This document shows, piece after piece, positions 7,953 to 16,691 of a stretch of DNA of 64,000 nt; position 1 is the stretch's first letter; the number at the start of each line of letters is the position of its first letter. The position numbers were made by a program, and so were the translations under genes. The notes under the pieces were generated by a model, which was not told the origin of the DNA, searched no databases, and saw only the letters and a program-made list of their open reading frames with translations. The stretch is from positions 1,116,001 through 1,180,000 of the forward strand of contig JASSUJ010000001.1 in the NCBI GenBank assembly GCA_031963405.1. The letters run 5' to 3'. This DNA comes from JASSUD01 sp031963405. Its GTDB lineage: Bacteria > Pseudomonadota > Gammaproteobacteria > Burkholderiales > Burkholderiaceae.

Positions 7953-9446
7953 ATGACTATGTTTAGTGAATTTTTAAACTCAATACCCACTTCCCCGAAT
8001 GCTTATTCCAAACCTAATAGTTTGGGCCAAACGAATGGCAAGGCGCCTGCATCAGCAGCATGCTATGACCCGCGTGCGACACAGAATTTACAAAAATTCA
8101 TCGCCGCCATGTCAAACACCTTCAATGAAGTATTAAAAATTTCGACAGTCATCCAAGAAAATCTCGCTGGATCGGCAGTGCTGGAAGAAAGAAATCAGCA
8201 AACACCCGCCAAAGGTGAGGCTCGTGCAGCACAACAGCAGTCTATGAGTGCCAAAACTAGCTTGACCGCTACAGCAGCTTCTTCCAAAAATGAAGCACGC
8301 TTGCAACCGGCAACCCAATCCAAAGATAGCCCAAAAATCTATGCTGGCAATGAAAATGAAGCATTAAAACAAGTACGCGGCCAAGAAGGTAGAGGGCAAG
8401 AATATATTGCAGATCGTGAAACATCAGCTGCCACGCTAGATGATGATGCACAGTGTGCCTTGGCTTCTCATAAAAACGGATCAGAAGATTCTGCCAACCA
8501 TCAGCGCAGATCAAAAACTTTTCTAACTGAAACCGAGTGGGAAAAGATAAGGAATGGTCAAAACGAGATTTCATTGAGCTTGATGAATTACTCCGCTGCC
8601 CCGCAGTCATTAAGCGCAACAGCCAATCAATTTAGCTTAAAAAGTGCAAGCTCATATAGCGTAAATAATAGCAGCCCAAGCGTCTCTTTTTCTGAGGGAA
8701 ACACGATGGGTTGGCTAATGCACCTGTTTGAGGGCATACGCGATTCAGCGTTGAAAGTTATGCAACTCTTAGGTCAGACGGCAGAAGGCAACATAGCCAA
8801 AGTTAATCGGATTACAAAAGCAGGCCAAGATATTAAAGAGGCCTTGAAAAATATAGCAGAAGACAAAGAGTGGCAGTGGGGCGACAAAGTGCTTGATGAA
8901 CATGGAGAGCCAGTGCTTGATGAAGATGGATATCCCGTGTACACCCCTAAGGAAAAGTACAAAGAAATTTTTCGGACAATGCAAGAATATGACATCAAAA
9001 TCGGCGGCCTAGACGTTTTGGAGTGGTTAAAAAAGCGTTCAAAAGAAATTCCTGATCCACCAGAACAGAGTGCCTTGGAACGCTGGAGAACTCATCTTCA
9101 GGAAGATCATGGGTATTCTCTAAAGAAGGGCTGGAACGAAATGACAGAAATTGAGGTGATACACAGGAAGAATGCGGGTTGTACACATACTTACGATGAC
9201 TTGCAAAATGAAGATAAGGCCAGAGAAGGGCAAGGTCATCCTGGATGGGTTCTCAAAGGCGACCTACTTTTACTCTCGACAACATTAGAAGATGCAGCTG
9301 CAGCTCAACAAGATGCTAATACTAATCTCCAGCAAAAGATATCCTACCAAAATCAACTTTACCAAGGCTTCCAGACCGCTATCGTTAACACGGGCCTTAT
9401 CATTGCCGAGCTCATGAAAATGGCGTTTTCCAAAATGGCGATTTAA
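7953..9446 (+). CDS. SseB/EspA-like translocon filament protein, enlarged
   Basis: This 497-residue protein precedes the SycD-type chaperone and the SseC- and SseD-like translocators, the position of SseB/SctA in SPI-2. Its last 60 residues form an amphipathic coiled coil rich in Ala and Gln (LEDAAAAQQDANTNLQQ, then a hydrophobic LIIAELMKMAF end), as in EspA/SseB filament subunits. The N-terminal 240 residues are polar, Ser/Ala/Gln-rich and low in complexity, like a secretion leader. The middle has a charged segment with the repeat-like pair LDEHGEPVLDEDGYPV. Known EspA/SseB proteins are about 190-200 residues, so this one is more than twice as long. A secreted effector with a coiled-coil tail is the main alternative. 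Confidence 0.55.
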   Translation: MTMFSEFLNSIPTSPNAYSKPNSLGQTNGKAPASAACYDPRATQNLQKFIAAMSNTFNEVLKISTVIQENLAGSAVLEERNQQTPAKGEARAAQQQSMSAKTSLTATAASSKNEARLQPATQSKDSPKIYAGNENEALKQVRGQEGRGQEYIADRETSAATLDDDAQCALASHKNGSEDSANHQRRSKTFLTETEWEKIRNGQNEISLSLMNYSAAPQSLSATANQFSLKSASSYSVNNSSPSVSFSEGNTMGWLMHLFEGIRDSALKVMQLLGQTAEGNIAKVNRITKAGQDIKEALKNIAEDKEWQWGDKVLDEHGEPVLDEDGYPVYTPKEKYKEIFRTMQEYDIKIGGLDVLEWLKKRSKEIPDPPEQSALERWRTHLQEDHGYSLKKGWNEMTEIEVIHRKNAGCTHTYDDLQNEDKAREGQGHPGWVLKGDLLLLSTTLEDAAAAQQDANTNLQQKISYQNQLYQGFQTAIVNTGLIIAELMKMAFSKMAI

Positions 9447-9449
9447 CCC

Positions 9450-9905
9450 ATGGGCACTGAGAAAGTCCTTGATTTTCTCGCCCAAGGTGGCGCTGTGTGG
9501 AAGTTGGCCAAGCTTGATGAAACTCAGTTGCAAACGCTCTATGCTTTTGCTTGTCAGAAGGTCAAGCTTGGTGATGTGGCTACCGCGGAAAGTTTATTCC
9601 ACGCTTTGTTTTGTCTTGATTCGTGGAGTTTTAATTATGCGCTGTCGCTGGGTTTGTGCCGCCAACAGCGAGGCGCTCATGAAGAAGCACTGTTCTGTTT
9701 TGTCAGGGCCGGCACTGTAAAAATTACTGATCCCAGGCCTGCCTATTACGCAGCGTTGAGCTATCAAAAGCTGGGCAATGTTAGCTACGCCAAGAAGGCG
9801 TTTTCGGCAGCACTGCGCTGGGCCTCAAACCGCCCCCAGCATCAAGAATTACGGCAGCAAGCTGAGCGTGCGCTAGCTGAGCTTCCAGTAAAAAGTACTG
9901 CTTAA
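9450..9905 (+). CDS. SycD/SscA-type TPR chaperone of the translocators
   Basis: Class II type III chaperones hold the hydrophobic translocators soluble in the cytoplasm. This 151-residue protein has the SycD/LcrH layout of three TPR-like helix pairs, with AESLFHALFCLDSWSFNYALSLG (in two overlapping pieces), GAHEEALFCFVRA and PAYYAALSYQKLGN. It starts three bases after the SseB-like gene and lies directly before the SseC-like translocator. This is the sscA position in SPI-2, where SscA serves SseC. Translation is probably coupled to the preceding gene. Confidence 0.85.
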   Translation: MGTEKVLDFLAQGGAVWKLAKLDETQLQTLYAFACQKVKLGDVATAESLFHALFCLDSWSFNYALSLGLCRQQRGAHEEALFCFVRAGTVKITDPRPAYYAALSYQKLGNVSYAKKAFSAALRWASNRPQHQELRQQAERALAELPVKSTA

Positions 9906-10013
9906 AGTGTTGTGATTAGAGCTAACAAGAGTAAGGCTCAGTTTGAATATAAATTATTGGTCGCACCGGTAAAGCTGCTTCTTAATAGACTAGTTTTAAA
10001 CAAGGAAATCGTT

Positions 10014-11414
10014 ATGGATTCCGTAGTAGCTATGTTCCCCTCTATGCGCTCTTCTCTTAGCTATCAAGCTAAGCCTGAAGAAAATGTAGGGCAGAAGCCC
10101 CCTCCTAGCTATTTAGAGATAAATATTTCTGCTTCTAGCGATAAGAAAATTAAGCAGACTTCAGCCGAGGCAAAAGCCAATGTTTCTGGTCGTGTCTTAA
10201 GCACCGATGAACAACGCCAGCGCAATAGCGCTCAAGCTTTGTACAACAACCTACCGGATGCGGATGAATGTGAGCTGGTTAGCGAGTCGCAAGCAAAAAG
10301 TGTATTAGCAAGCATCCATCATGGAATGTATGAATTCAAGAGCTTGTTTAACAAAGACAACCAATCAGTCAATCGCGCCTTAGAACCATTAAATGATTTC
10401 GAGAACAAACCGCTTCAATACCTTATTTTTACAATCCAAGAGCTTTTCTTTCATTCCTTTCAGGAAATGACAAAGGACTATGCGAAGACCAATCAAATAC
10501 TGAGTGAATGCTTCAAAGAGCAGATGAAGGCAAGTCGGGAAAAAGAACAAGAACGACTTGAGCAAATCAAAGAAGAAAAAGCCAAAGCTTATAAAAGCGG
10601 TAAAGTCTCAGCAGCTATCGATTGGGGATGTGTAGTTCTCACAGTTTTCGCGGCTGGCACTGGCGTAGTGACTGGAGGAGTTAGCATAGTTACGCTCGGA
10701 TGGATTGGAACCGGCATAGCAGCGGGCGTCAAGGCAGGGTTTGAATGGCATGCTTTAAATCAACGCGCCGCAGGAAATGACAAGGAAGCCGAAGAATCTG
10801 AACATATTGTACAAATTGCCAGTGTTATGGAATTAGCAGGTTTGTTTTTTACGCTGGGCATGGCGTCACTAGAATTAGCAGCTGAAGCTGCCATGAAAAA
10901 TGCTAGAACCGTAAAAAGAATATCTTCTGAGTTTTGCCTACCATTAGAGAAAGAAGCTGCTGTAACTCCTCTAGAACTTACGGCAACCGCACAACGAGCA
11001 CTACAGGCTGAAGGACTAAAGGTCGAATTGAAGGTCCTTGAAGAACTGACGCCCCCCCTCTGGAAATCATATGATGGCTTGGAACCTTTAATCAAAGATA
11101 CGCTCTTGTCACAATGGAAAGCAGCTACATTTATACGAGAATCTTTTCTCGCACTCCAATCTTTTAATATGGCAAGTAATGCCTGGCTTAAGGCCCAAAT
11201 CGCACAATGCGAGGGTCTCATACAAACATTAAGTCAAGAAGCGGGCGCACTCAAAAAATTTGCGCAAACCGTAACTCAACAACTTCTAAGAGAAAATACA
11301 GAGAATCTCCGGCAAAACGCCAACCGATTCCTCGATTTTTTAAAAATAGTGAAGTCATTACTCGCTCAGCATGCTGCGACCATGCTTGCGGCTAGCAACG
11401 CTATTGCTGCTTAA
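10014..11414 (+). CDS. sctE: Major hydrophobic translocator SctE (SseC/EspD/YopB family)
   Basis: SctE inserts into the host membrane and forms the translocation pore with SctB. The 466-residue product has a polar N-terminal third, a coiled coil rich in Lys/Glu (about 165-195), a long Gly/Ala/Val-rich hydrophobic region at about 197-241 (VLTVFAAGTGVVTGGVSIV) and a second at about 265-291, then helical C-terminal sequence. An earlier GTG at 9912 stays in frame, but AAGGA sits eight bases before the ATG at 10014, which gives a normal N-terminus. It follows its chaperone gene and precedes the SseD-like gene, as in SPI-2 and the LEE. Confidence 0.8.
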   Translation: MDSVVAMFPSMRSSLSYQAKPEENVGQKPPPSYLEINISASSDKKIKQTSAEAKANVSGRVLSTDEQRQRNSAQALYNNLPDADECELVSESQAKSVLASIHHGMYEFKSLFNKDNQSVNRALEPLNDFENKPLQYLIFTIQELFFHSFQEMTKDYAKTNQILSECFKEQMKASREKEQERLEQIKEEKAKAYKSGKVSAAIDWGCVVLTVFAAGTGVVTGGVSIVTLGWIGTGIAAGVKAGFEWHALNQRAAGNDKEAEESEHIVQIASVMELAGLFFTLGMASLELAAEAAMKNARTVKRISSEFCLPLEKEAAVTPLELTATAQRALQAEGLKVELKVLEELTPPLWKSYDGLEPLIKDTLLSQWKAATFIRESFLALQSFNMASNAWLKAQIAQCEGLIQTLSQEAGALKKFAQTVTQQLLRENTENLRQNANRFLDFLKIVKSLLAQHAATMLAASNAIAA

Positions 11415-11434
11415 TTTTGATTTAGGAGATCATA

Positions 11435-12073
11435 ATGAATAGTCCAATTGCAATCGTTACACTAGATCAAAACAAATTGCCATTTTGCAATGTGGATGAC
11501 AAGTGCTTAGTAAACGAAAAAAACACTTTTAAGCAACGGAAGTTTGAATTACTAGACTTCAATAAGTCATTCGAAAGCATCATGCTGATGATCAATCAAC
11601 TGATGCAAGAAGTTACTCTCATGTTTCGTGATGCAAACATGAGAAATACGGAAAACTATATCCAACAAAGGATAAATGAGTTTTCAAAAGCCGTAGATAA
11701 AGTAATAAAAAGTATCAAAGATATAGCTTTTTGGGACATGGCCTTAGGTTTCTCAGAAGCGGCCTTATGCGTAACAATTGGAGGCTTTCAACTTGCAATT
11801 AGAGACTTTGCCAATATTGCTGCGACTGCTAGAGATGCTCTTGTAGGAATGGGCATCCATGCCAGCGGAGCTATTTTGAAAAGAGAGCCTCAAATTGAAG
11901 GTGAGCTAGGCAATAAAGAAAAAACACTAAACGATGTCTGGCATCAAATAGAACAAAATGCCAGAGATTGGTTTAAAGAAGCCTCTCGTCTTTTCGCTCA
12001 ACTTGCCGAAGTGATGGCCACTCTCCTTCAACAATTGCAAAATGTGATTGGCCTTCAACGCCTGAATGGATGA
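11435..12073 (+). CDS. sctB: Minor translocator SctB (SseD/EspB-like)
   Basis: This 212-residue protein is the presumed pore partner of SctE. It has helical, charged flanks and one moderately hydrophobic stretch at about 100-130 (DMALGFSEAALCVTIGGF), followed by an amphipathic helix and a C-terminal coiled coil. It has a good Shine-Dalgarno sequence (TAGGAGATCATAATG) and begins 20 bases after sctE. The place after the SseC-like gene, the length and the single hydrophobic region all match SseD (195 residues). Sequence identity to known members cannot be judged by eye. Confidence 0.7.
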   Translation: MNSPIAIVTLDQNKLPFCNVDDKCLVNEKNTFKQRKFELLDFNKSFESIMLMINQLMQEVTLMFRDANMRNTENYIQQRINEFSKAVDKVIKSIKDIAFWDMALGFSEAALCVTIGGFQLAIRDFANIAATARDALVGMGIHASGAILKREPQIEGELGNKEKTLNDVWHQIEQNARDWFKEASRLFAQLAEVMATLLQQLQNVIGLQRLNG

Positions 12074-12539
12074 TCGCAATACGTCGCCCTCGGCGGATAA
12101 TACCCTCGACCCCAATGACCCAGTAGCACGCTATCTGGAGTCTTTAGGGCATGTATTACAGCCCTATTACTTTCTAGATTCAGACTGGCAAATTGGGTAT
12201 CAGGTTCAGTTAGGGACTGTACGTATCGCCTTTCGCACCGAGGGCGATACGGTTATAATCTGCGACCTTGTTTCGACAAGTAATGAGCTTAATGGTTTGA
12301 CTGGCAGCGTTGCACGTTTTCTGCGCTTTGCGCGTGAAATTATGAAGTTATCCGCTGTGCAGCGCATCAAAGGCATGATGCTTGATCAAATCGGCTCAGC
12401 TGAAGAACAAGCAAAGCGCGCTACACTGGCAGAGGTTTTTATTAAACAAGGTGCTGTACCGGTTTTTGAAGGGCCTTACCGCTGGCTTGTGCTTCACAAA
12501 CAAACTGACCAGCAGCGCGGCCAAGCAACGCCACCCTGA
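12066..12539 (+). CDS. SseE-like type III secretion protein
   Basis: This 157-residue soluble alpha/beta protein overlaps the end of sctB by eight bases, so it is translationally coupled. From about residue 25 to 150 it alternates strands and helices: YYFLDSDWQIGYQVQLG, VIICDLVSTS, VARFLRFAREIM, then a C-terminal YRWLVLH. This is the general layout I recall for SseE and other small chaperone-like T3SS proteins. SseE occupies the same position after SseD in SPI-2. I have no catalytic motif to report; a role as chaperone or regulator is inference. Confidence 0.5.
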   Translation: MDDRNTSPSADNTLDPNDPVARYLESLGHVLQPYYFLDSDWQIGYQVQLGTVRIAFRTEGDTVIICDLVSTSNELNGLTGSVARFLRFAREIMKLSAVQRIKGMMLDQIGSAEEQAKRATLAEVFIKQGAVPVFEGPYRWLVLHKQTDQQRGQATPP

Positions 12540-12694
12540 TTTATTGCTCGCAACGTGCTCAATAGGCACTGAAAGCACCGAAAAAATGCGAACACGGGCA
12601 ATAAGGAAGACAGGCGAAGAGGTAAAAAAGGCGCGAAAATTGCACTATTATTTTTAGAAAATATGATTTTTACTAGGCTAAAAGGCTGATCGGT

Positions 12695-13945
12695 ATGACG
12701 TTTCGTTTTATATGGAAGCTTGTATTTCAAGGCGGCTTGCTCTCAGGTCAGGAATTACACCTGCCTGATGGCGAGCTCACCCTCGGTGCCGGTCATCAAT
12801 GGGATATCGATCTCCTACGCCTGGATAACTATCAAGACAAGCATTGCATCCTGCGTGTCTCGCAAGAAGGTGTATTCCTCTTGCCGCTCGACATGCCTTG
12901 CAAAATCAATAATCGCCGCGTTAAAACAAAAACGCCACAAGAGCAAATCGCGCTCCAACCAGGGCAAACCGTCAAAGTCGGCAGCTGCGCCTTTACTCTC
13001 GCGCGCGCCGGTGAAAACGTTGGCTTTACTACTCAACACAACCCTCGGCAGAACTGGCTACAAGTTTTAGGTGTTGCCCTGCCAGGAGGCTTAGCTGCGG
13101 CCATCCTTGTTACCCTCCTCTACGCCAGTCAAGAGTTACGCGCCTCTGTGCCACGGCCCACGCAGGAGCCTTTTAATATTGAGCAATATCAGCAAGCGCT
13201 CAAAGAGACCGGCTTAGCCAATATTCGCGTTGAGCGCGACCCAAGCGGCGCCCTTACGCTCTTCGGCTCATGCTGGGAAACCGCTAAACTCGAGCCCTTT
13301 TTGAACCAATTAGTCGAAGCCGGTGTCGCCTATCGCAATCAGGTCATGTGTCAGGATGACTTGCAGCGCAGTGTAGGTTATGTGCTGCGCGCTAATGGAT
13401 ACCAAAACGCGCAAGTGACAGCCGGCCCCACTTTAGGCTCCATCGCTATCTCTGGCAACATGCGAGCTGACGAGCAATGGACTCATGTCAGTCGCCAGCT
13501 CAATAACTTGCCTGGCTTGAAAGCGTGGTCTGTCACCAACAATGCTGAACAAACCATCGACTCACTCGTCTTGGCTTTGCGTGAAAAAAATCTTCTCGCT
13601 CATCTGAGCATCGTCAAGCAAGACGATGTGTTGACCGTTACCGGCCAACTCCAAAATGAGCAACGACAATCTCTACAGCAAATCCTCGATAGCTACCAAC
13701 AGCAGCAACACCTGCGTATCGTCTATCAAGATATTCCGGCATCAGAGCAAGAGGCTGGGATATTCCCAGCACCGATCGCAAGCTACAGCGGCAATGCTAG
13801 CTCGGCTTCATTACAGCTAGCTAATGGCGTACGCATACAAACTGGTAGCACACTGCCCAGCGGTTATACGATTACCGGATTAGACGCGACAGGTGTTGAA
13901 CTTCAAAAAGAAGGGCAATTGGTTCATCTTCCACTCGGCTTATAG
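12695..13945 (+). CDS. sctD: Inner-membrane ring protein SctD, copy 1 (SsaD-like, FHA domain)
   Basis: SctD forms the outer of the two inner-membrane rings of the injectisome. The 416-residue protein has a cytoplasmic FHA-like domain (about 1-110; SGQELHLPDGELTLGAG, GVFLLPLD), one transmembrane helix at about 127-150 (LPGGLAAAILVTLLYASQ), and three BON-like periplasmic segments (about 165-345). A typical SctD C-terminal piece follows (about 375-416) with LPSGYTITGLDATGVEL. A second, very similar copy is encoded at 16692-18335. This first copy keeps the normal SctD end and is probably the structural subunit. It is followed after nine bases by the ssaE-like gene. Confidence 0.85.
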   Translation: MTFRFIWKLVFQGGLLSGQELHLPDGELTLGAGHQWDIDLLRLDNYQDKHCILRVSQEGVFLLPLDMPCKINNRRVKTKTPQEQIALQPGQTVKVGSCAFTLARAGENVGFTTQHNPRQNWLQVLGVALPGGLAAAILVTLLYASQELRASVPRPTQEPFNIEQYQQALKETGLANIRVERDPSGALTLFGSCWETAKLEPFLNQLVEAGVAYRNQVMCQDDLQRSVGYVLRANGYQNAQVTAGPTLGSIAISGNMRADEQWTHVSRQLNNLPGLKAWSVTNNAEQTIDSLVLALREKNLLAHLSIVKQDDVLTVTGQLQNEQRQSLQQILDSYQQQQHLRIVYQDIPASEQEAGIFPAPIASYSGNASSASLQLANGVRIQTGSTLPSGYTITGLDATGVELQKEGQLVHLPLGL

Positions 13946-13954
13946 TCATTTTTA

Positions 13955-14215
13955 ATGCATCGTATTACCGAACTTGAAGACCTTCTATATGCCGATAGCA
14001 ACGGGAGCTATCGCAAGCAACTCATCAGTATGCTTGACGCCGAGAAAAAGCGTCTGCAAGCTGATATACAGCTAGGGTGCGCCCCCGTTCAATATGGTGA
14101 GTACACGCGGCAGCTTGCTGCCATTGAGCATACATACACTGTGGTAAATACAATCTGGAGTATTTATCATGAACTACTTCGCTCTACTGCGTTGCCGCCT
14201 ACTTTAAATAAGTAG
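13955..14215 (+). CDS. SsaE-like small T3SS protein (YscE-type needle co-chaperone)
   Basis: This 86-residue helical protein begins with ITELEDLLYADS and ends with AAIEHTYTVVNTIWSIYHELL. Both ends resemble SsaE of SPI-2 as I recall it, which also has LEDLL near the start and an AIE...YYRYH pattern near the end. YscE/SsaE proteins cooperate with YscG/SsaH to keep the needle subunit unpolymerised in the cytoplasm. It lies nine bases after sctD, as ssaE follows ssaD in SPI-2. Confidence 0.7.
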   Translation: MHRITELEDLLYADSNGSYRKQLISMLDAEKKRLQADIQLGCAPVQYGEYTRQLAAIEHTYTVVNTIWSIYHELLRSTALPPTLNK

Positions 14216-14358
14216 TAAACCTCTGCATGCAGTACTAACTGAGCGCTAAAAACGGGAAAACATAAAGCGCAGAAACTGGCAAGGCAAACCAGGAGCGAAT
14301 AGCTTTTTCAAGATGCCGAACAAGAAAATAAACAAGCATCTAATTGGCAATAGTCTCG

Positions 14359-14778
14359 ATGACCACAGCGCTTGAACTTCCGATTTGCCTGGAGCAAGTT
14401 CCTTACTTAGAGCTGCAAACGGCTGGGCCCAATTACGCAGAATTTCATTTTCGCGGCGCTTTTGGGCGGATGCAAAGCTGCGAGTTAGGCTTATGTGTCG
14501 GACTGAGTTTTCCGCACCACCCAAATTATTTGCCGCAAGCGCAGCATATCTCTTTGTTGCTCGCTGCCAGCGAGCAAACCTTAGATTTTGGCTTACAACG
14601 CGAGCGCGAACGTTGGCTACTGTGGAAGCGCTTTGAAACTGATGCGCTGAGCTCACCAGAGTCAGTACGCATGGCATTAGATAATTTATTGGCTCTCATG
14701 CGCTTTTTACACGGCCAATTTTATGCGCCCCGTCGACGGCCAAACGCACACCAGCCACTAGCCGTGCGTTTTGTATAA
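14359..14778 (+). CDS. SsaB/SpiC-like T3SS regulatory protein candidate
   Basis: This 139-residue protein comes before the secretin gene, where SPI-2 has ssaB (spiC). It shares with SpiC, as remembered, the approximate length and a central hydrophobic run followed by a dipping segment (HISLLLAASEQTLDFGLQ, then RWLLWKRFET) and a helical end with ALMRFLHGQFY. SpiC works with SsaM and SsaL to delay effector export until translocators are released. SsaM- and SsaL-like genes are also present here. The start is ATG 14359; an in-frame TTG at 14344 is possible. The identification rests on position and weak pattern similarity. Confidence 0.5.
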   Translation: MTTALELPICLEQVPYLELQTAGPNYAEFHFRGAFGRMQSCELGLCVGLSFPHHPNYLPQAQHISLLLAASEQTLDFGLQRERERWLLWKRFETDALSSPESVRMALDNLLALMRFLHGQFYAPRRRPNAHQPLAVRFV

Positions 14779-14820
14779 AAGATGATGAATAGGTTCTTAT
14801 AAGAATGCGTAAAAGAATTA

Positions 14821-14848
14821 ACCTATAGAGGATGCAGCCCCTATAGGT
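14821..14848. other. Short hairpin after the SsaB-like gene
   Basis: ACCTATAG and a CTATAGGT arm enclose about 12 bases. It lies 43 bases after the stop codon at 14778, in the 394-base gap before sctC. It could be an attenuator or a processed end. The remainder of the gap is the degenerate repeat at 14965-15108. Confidence 0.3.
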
Positions 14849-14964
14849 AAAACTGGGCAAATTGTCTGTATCGGCATTCCTCGCCCCCAGCTCATGCAGA
14901 CCCTCCTTGCAGCATATACAATAATATTAGGCTGTTAACTTACACAGCAAATTAACATCTGCTT

Positions 14965-15108
14965 AGAACTTGCTTACGATCCTTCTAAAAGGTTGTTAGC
15001 AGGTGCTGAGCCCCCATTTACCATTTCCAAAAATATTCTTCTTTGGCGTCGTGCAGTACTTACCTCTATGTACTATAGAGTACACTCCGATTCCTGCGTA
15101 CTAGGCTG
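14965..15108. repeat. Degenerate family B/D repeat upstream of sctC
   Basis: It starts AGAACTTGCTTACGATCCTTCTAAAAGG, as in the D elements (compare 41758 and 61732). Later it contains GTACTATAGAGTACACTCCGATTCC, the B/D centre. The right end is not preserved. The sctC promoter, if there is one, must lie in or just after it. Confidence 0.5.
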
Positions 15109-15172
15109 ATTTAAATCAAGGTATTTTTTGAAAATGCTAAATAGGTTTTTAGATAATCGTTTTAAAAGGATT

Positions 15173-16684
15173 ATGGTGAAGCGAGTATTATTAATTGCAG
15201 CCCTCTTGCTATCCACCTCAGGATGGGCATCGACACATATTCCGTGGAGCAACGGCTCGCCCTATTTCATTACCACACGCGGCGCAAAAGTCGCTGAGGT
15301 ACTGAAAGGCATAGGCGCTAATTACGGAGTGCCAATCATTGTCAGTCCAGAAGTTACTGACTCCTTCGTAGGTACCATTCGCGACGCTGTGCCTGACGAA
15401 ATTATTGCGCGCTTCGCCCAGCTTTTTAGCCTAGCCACTTATTATGACGGCCAAGCGCTTTATGTTTATAAGATGCAGGAAGTAAGGAGCCAAATTATCA
15501 CGCCACGTTATTTAACTACTGGCAAGTTGGTTGATTACTTAACGCGTAACCAAGCTGCTAAACAGCAGTTTTGTTCGCTACGTAGCGTCTCTAACTTTAA
15601 TGCGCTTGAGGTCTTTGGCGTGCCAGCCTGTATTGAGCGTGTAAGTGCACTCGCTAAAAACCTGGATGAGAAAATTTTAAATCAGGCCAAAGTTCAAGAA
15701 ACGGTTCAGGTTTTCCCTCTGCGTTTTGCTTCAGCTAATGACAATGTTTATACCTTGCGCAACCAGCAGGTACGTGTGCCAGGCATGGCGAGTGTTTTAC
15801 GCGAAATGGTACAAAATCGCTCGATTACTGGCGAGAATGTCCCGGTTACCAATGCGCCAGGCAACAATCCAACAACAAGTACAGCGCTTCCCACTTTTGC
15901 CGCTGACTCCCAGCAAAATGCTGTGATTGTGCGCGATCGGGAAGTGAATATGCCCATCTATGCGAGTCTGATCAAGAAACTGGACTTACGGCCCACACAA
16001 ATTCAAATTTCAGTCGCGATTATCGATGTCAACGCGACTGATGTAGACACGCTTGGGGTCAATTGGGAAGGCTCTGTACACTTTGGTAAAGCAGGAATTG
16101 GCTTTAACTCGACCGACCTATCCGGGCAGTTTGGTGGAGGCATCAACACTGTGTTAAATGATCCCAATCACTTTATGATGCAAATTAGTGCCCTGGAGCA
16201 GCACTCAAAAGCGAAAATCCTGTCACGGCCATCGATTGTCACCCTAAATAATGTACAGGCCGTCCTTGATCGCAACATTACATTTCGCACCAAAGTACAG
16301 AGCGAGCGATCGGCAAACCTTGCCGACTTTTCCACCGGCTCATTGCTGCGCGTCACCCCACGGCTGATTAAAAATGTTGATGGGCAAGATCAAATCATAC
16401 TCATCCTGAATATTCAGGACGGGCGCCAAGGAAAGGCAATTGGTGGTACAGAAGTTTTGCCGAGTATTAGCACTTCTGAAATTTCGACCCAGGCCATCTT
16501 ACGCTCGGGACAAAGCTTACTACTCGGTGGCTTTGTACAAGACCAGCAACAGCAAGGTGTCCAAAAAATCCCTATGTTTGGGAACTTGCCGATTCTTGGC
16601 GGACTATTTCGCAGCAAAAATAATAAGTCAGAAAGAGTCATTCGACTTTTTATGATTAAGGCTGAACCCCGCGCTATCGACTAA
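15173..16684 (+). CDS. sctC: Outer-membrane secretin SctC (SsaC-like)
   Basis: SctC forms the outer-membrane ring through which the needle passes. The 503-residue protein starts at ATG 15173 after AAAAGG, giving a clean signal peptide ending ...TSGWA; the ATG at 15128 would put a charged segment ahead of it. N0/N1 domains follow (GAKVAEVLKGIGANYGVPI; PLRFASANDN). The secretin core has LDLRPTQIQISVAIIDV, LSRPSIVTLNNVQA, and RSGQSLLLGGFV with VQKIPMFGNLPILGGLF near the end. The last residues, RLFMIKAEPRAID, are secretin-like. The stop is seven bases before the second sctD copy. Confidence 0.92.
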   Translation: MVKRVLLIAALLLSTSGWASTHIPWSNGSPYFITTRGAKVAEVLKGIGANYGVPIIVSPEVTDSFVGTIRDAVPDEIIARFAQLFSLATYYDGQALYVYKMQEVRSQIITPRYLTTGKLVDYLTRNQAAKQQFCSLRSVSNFNALEVFGVPACIERVSALAKNLDEKILNQAKVQETVQVFPLRFASANDNVYTLRNQQVRVPGMASVLREMVQNRSITGENVPVTNAPGNNPTTSTALPTFAADSQQNAVIVRDREVNMPIYASLIKKLDLRPTQIQISVAIIDVNATDVDTLGVNWEGSVHFGKAGIGFNSTDLSGQFGGGINTVLNDPNHFMMQISALEQHSKAKILSRPSIVTLNNVQAVLDRNITFRTKVQSERSANLADFSTGSLLRVTPRLIKNVDGQDQIILILNIQDGRQGKAIGGTEVLPSISTSEISTQAILRSGQSLLLGGFVQDQQQQGVQKIPMFGNLPILGGLFRSKNNKSERVIRLFMIKAEPRAID

Positions 16685-16691
16685 AGATTCA

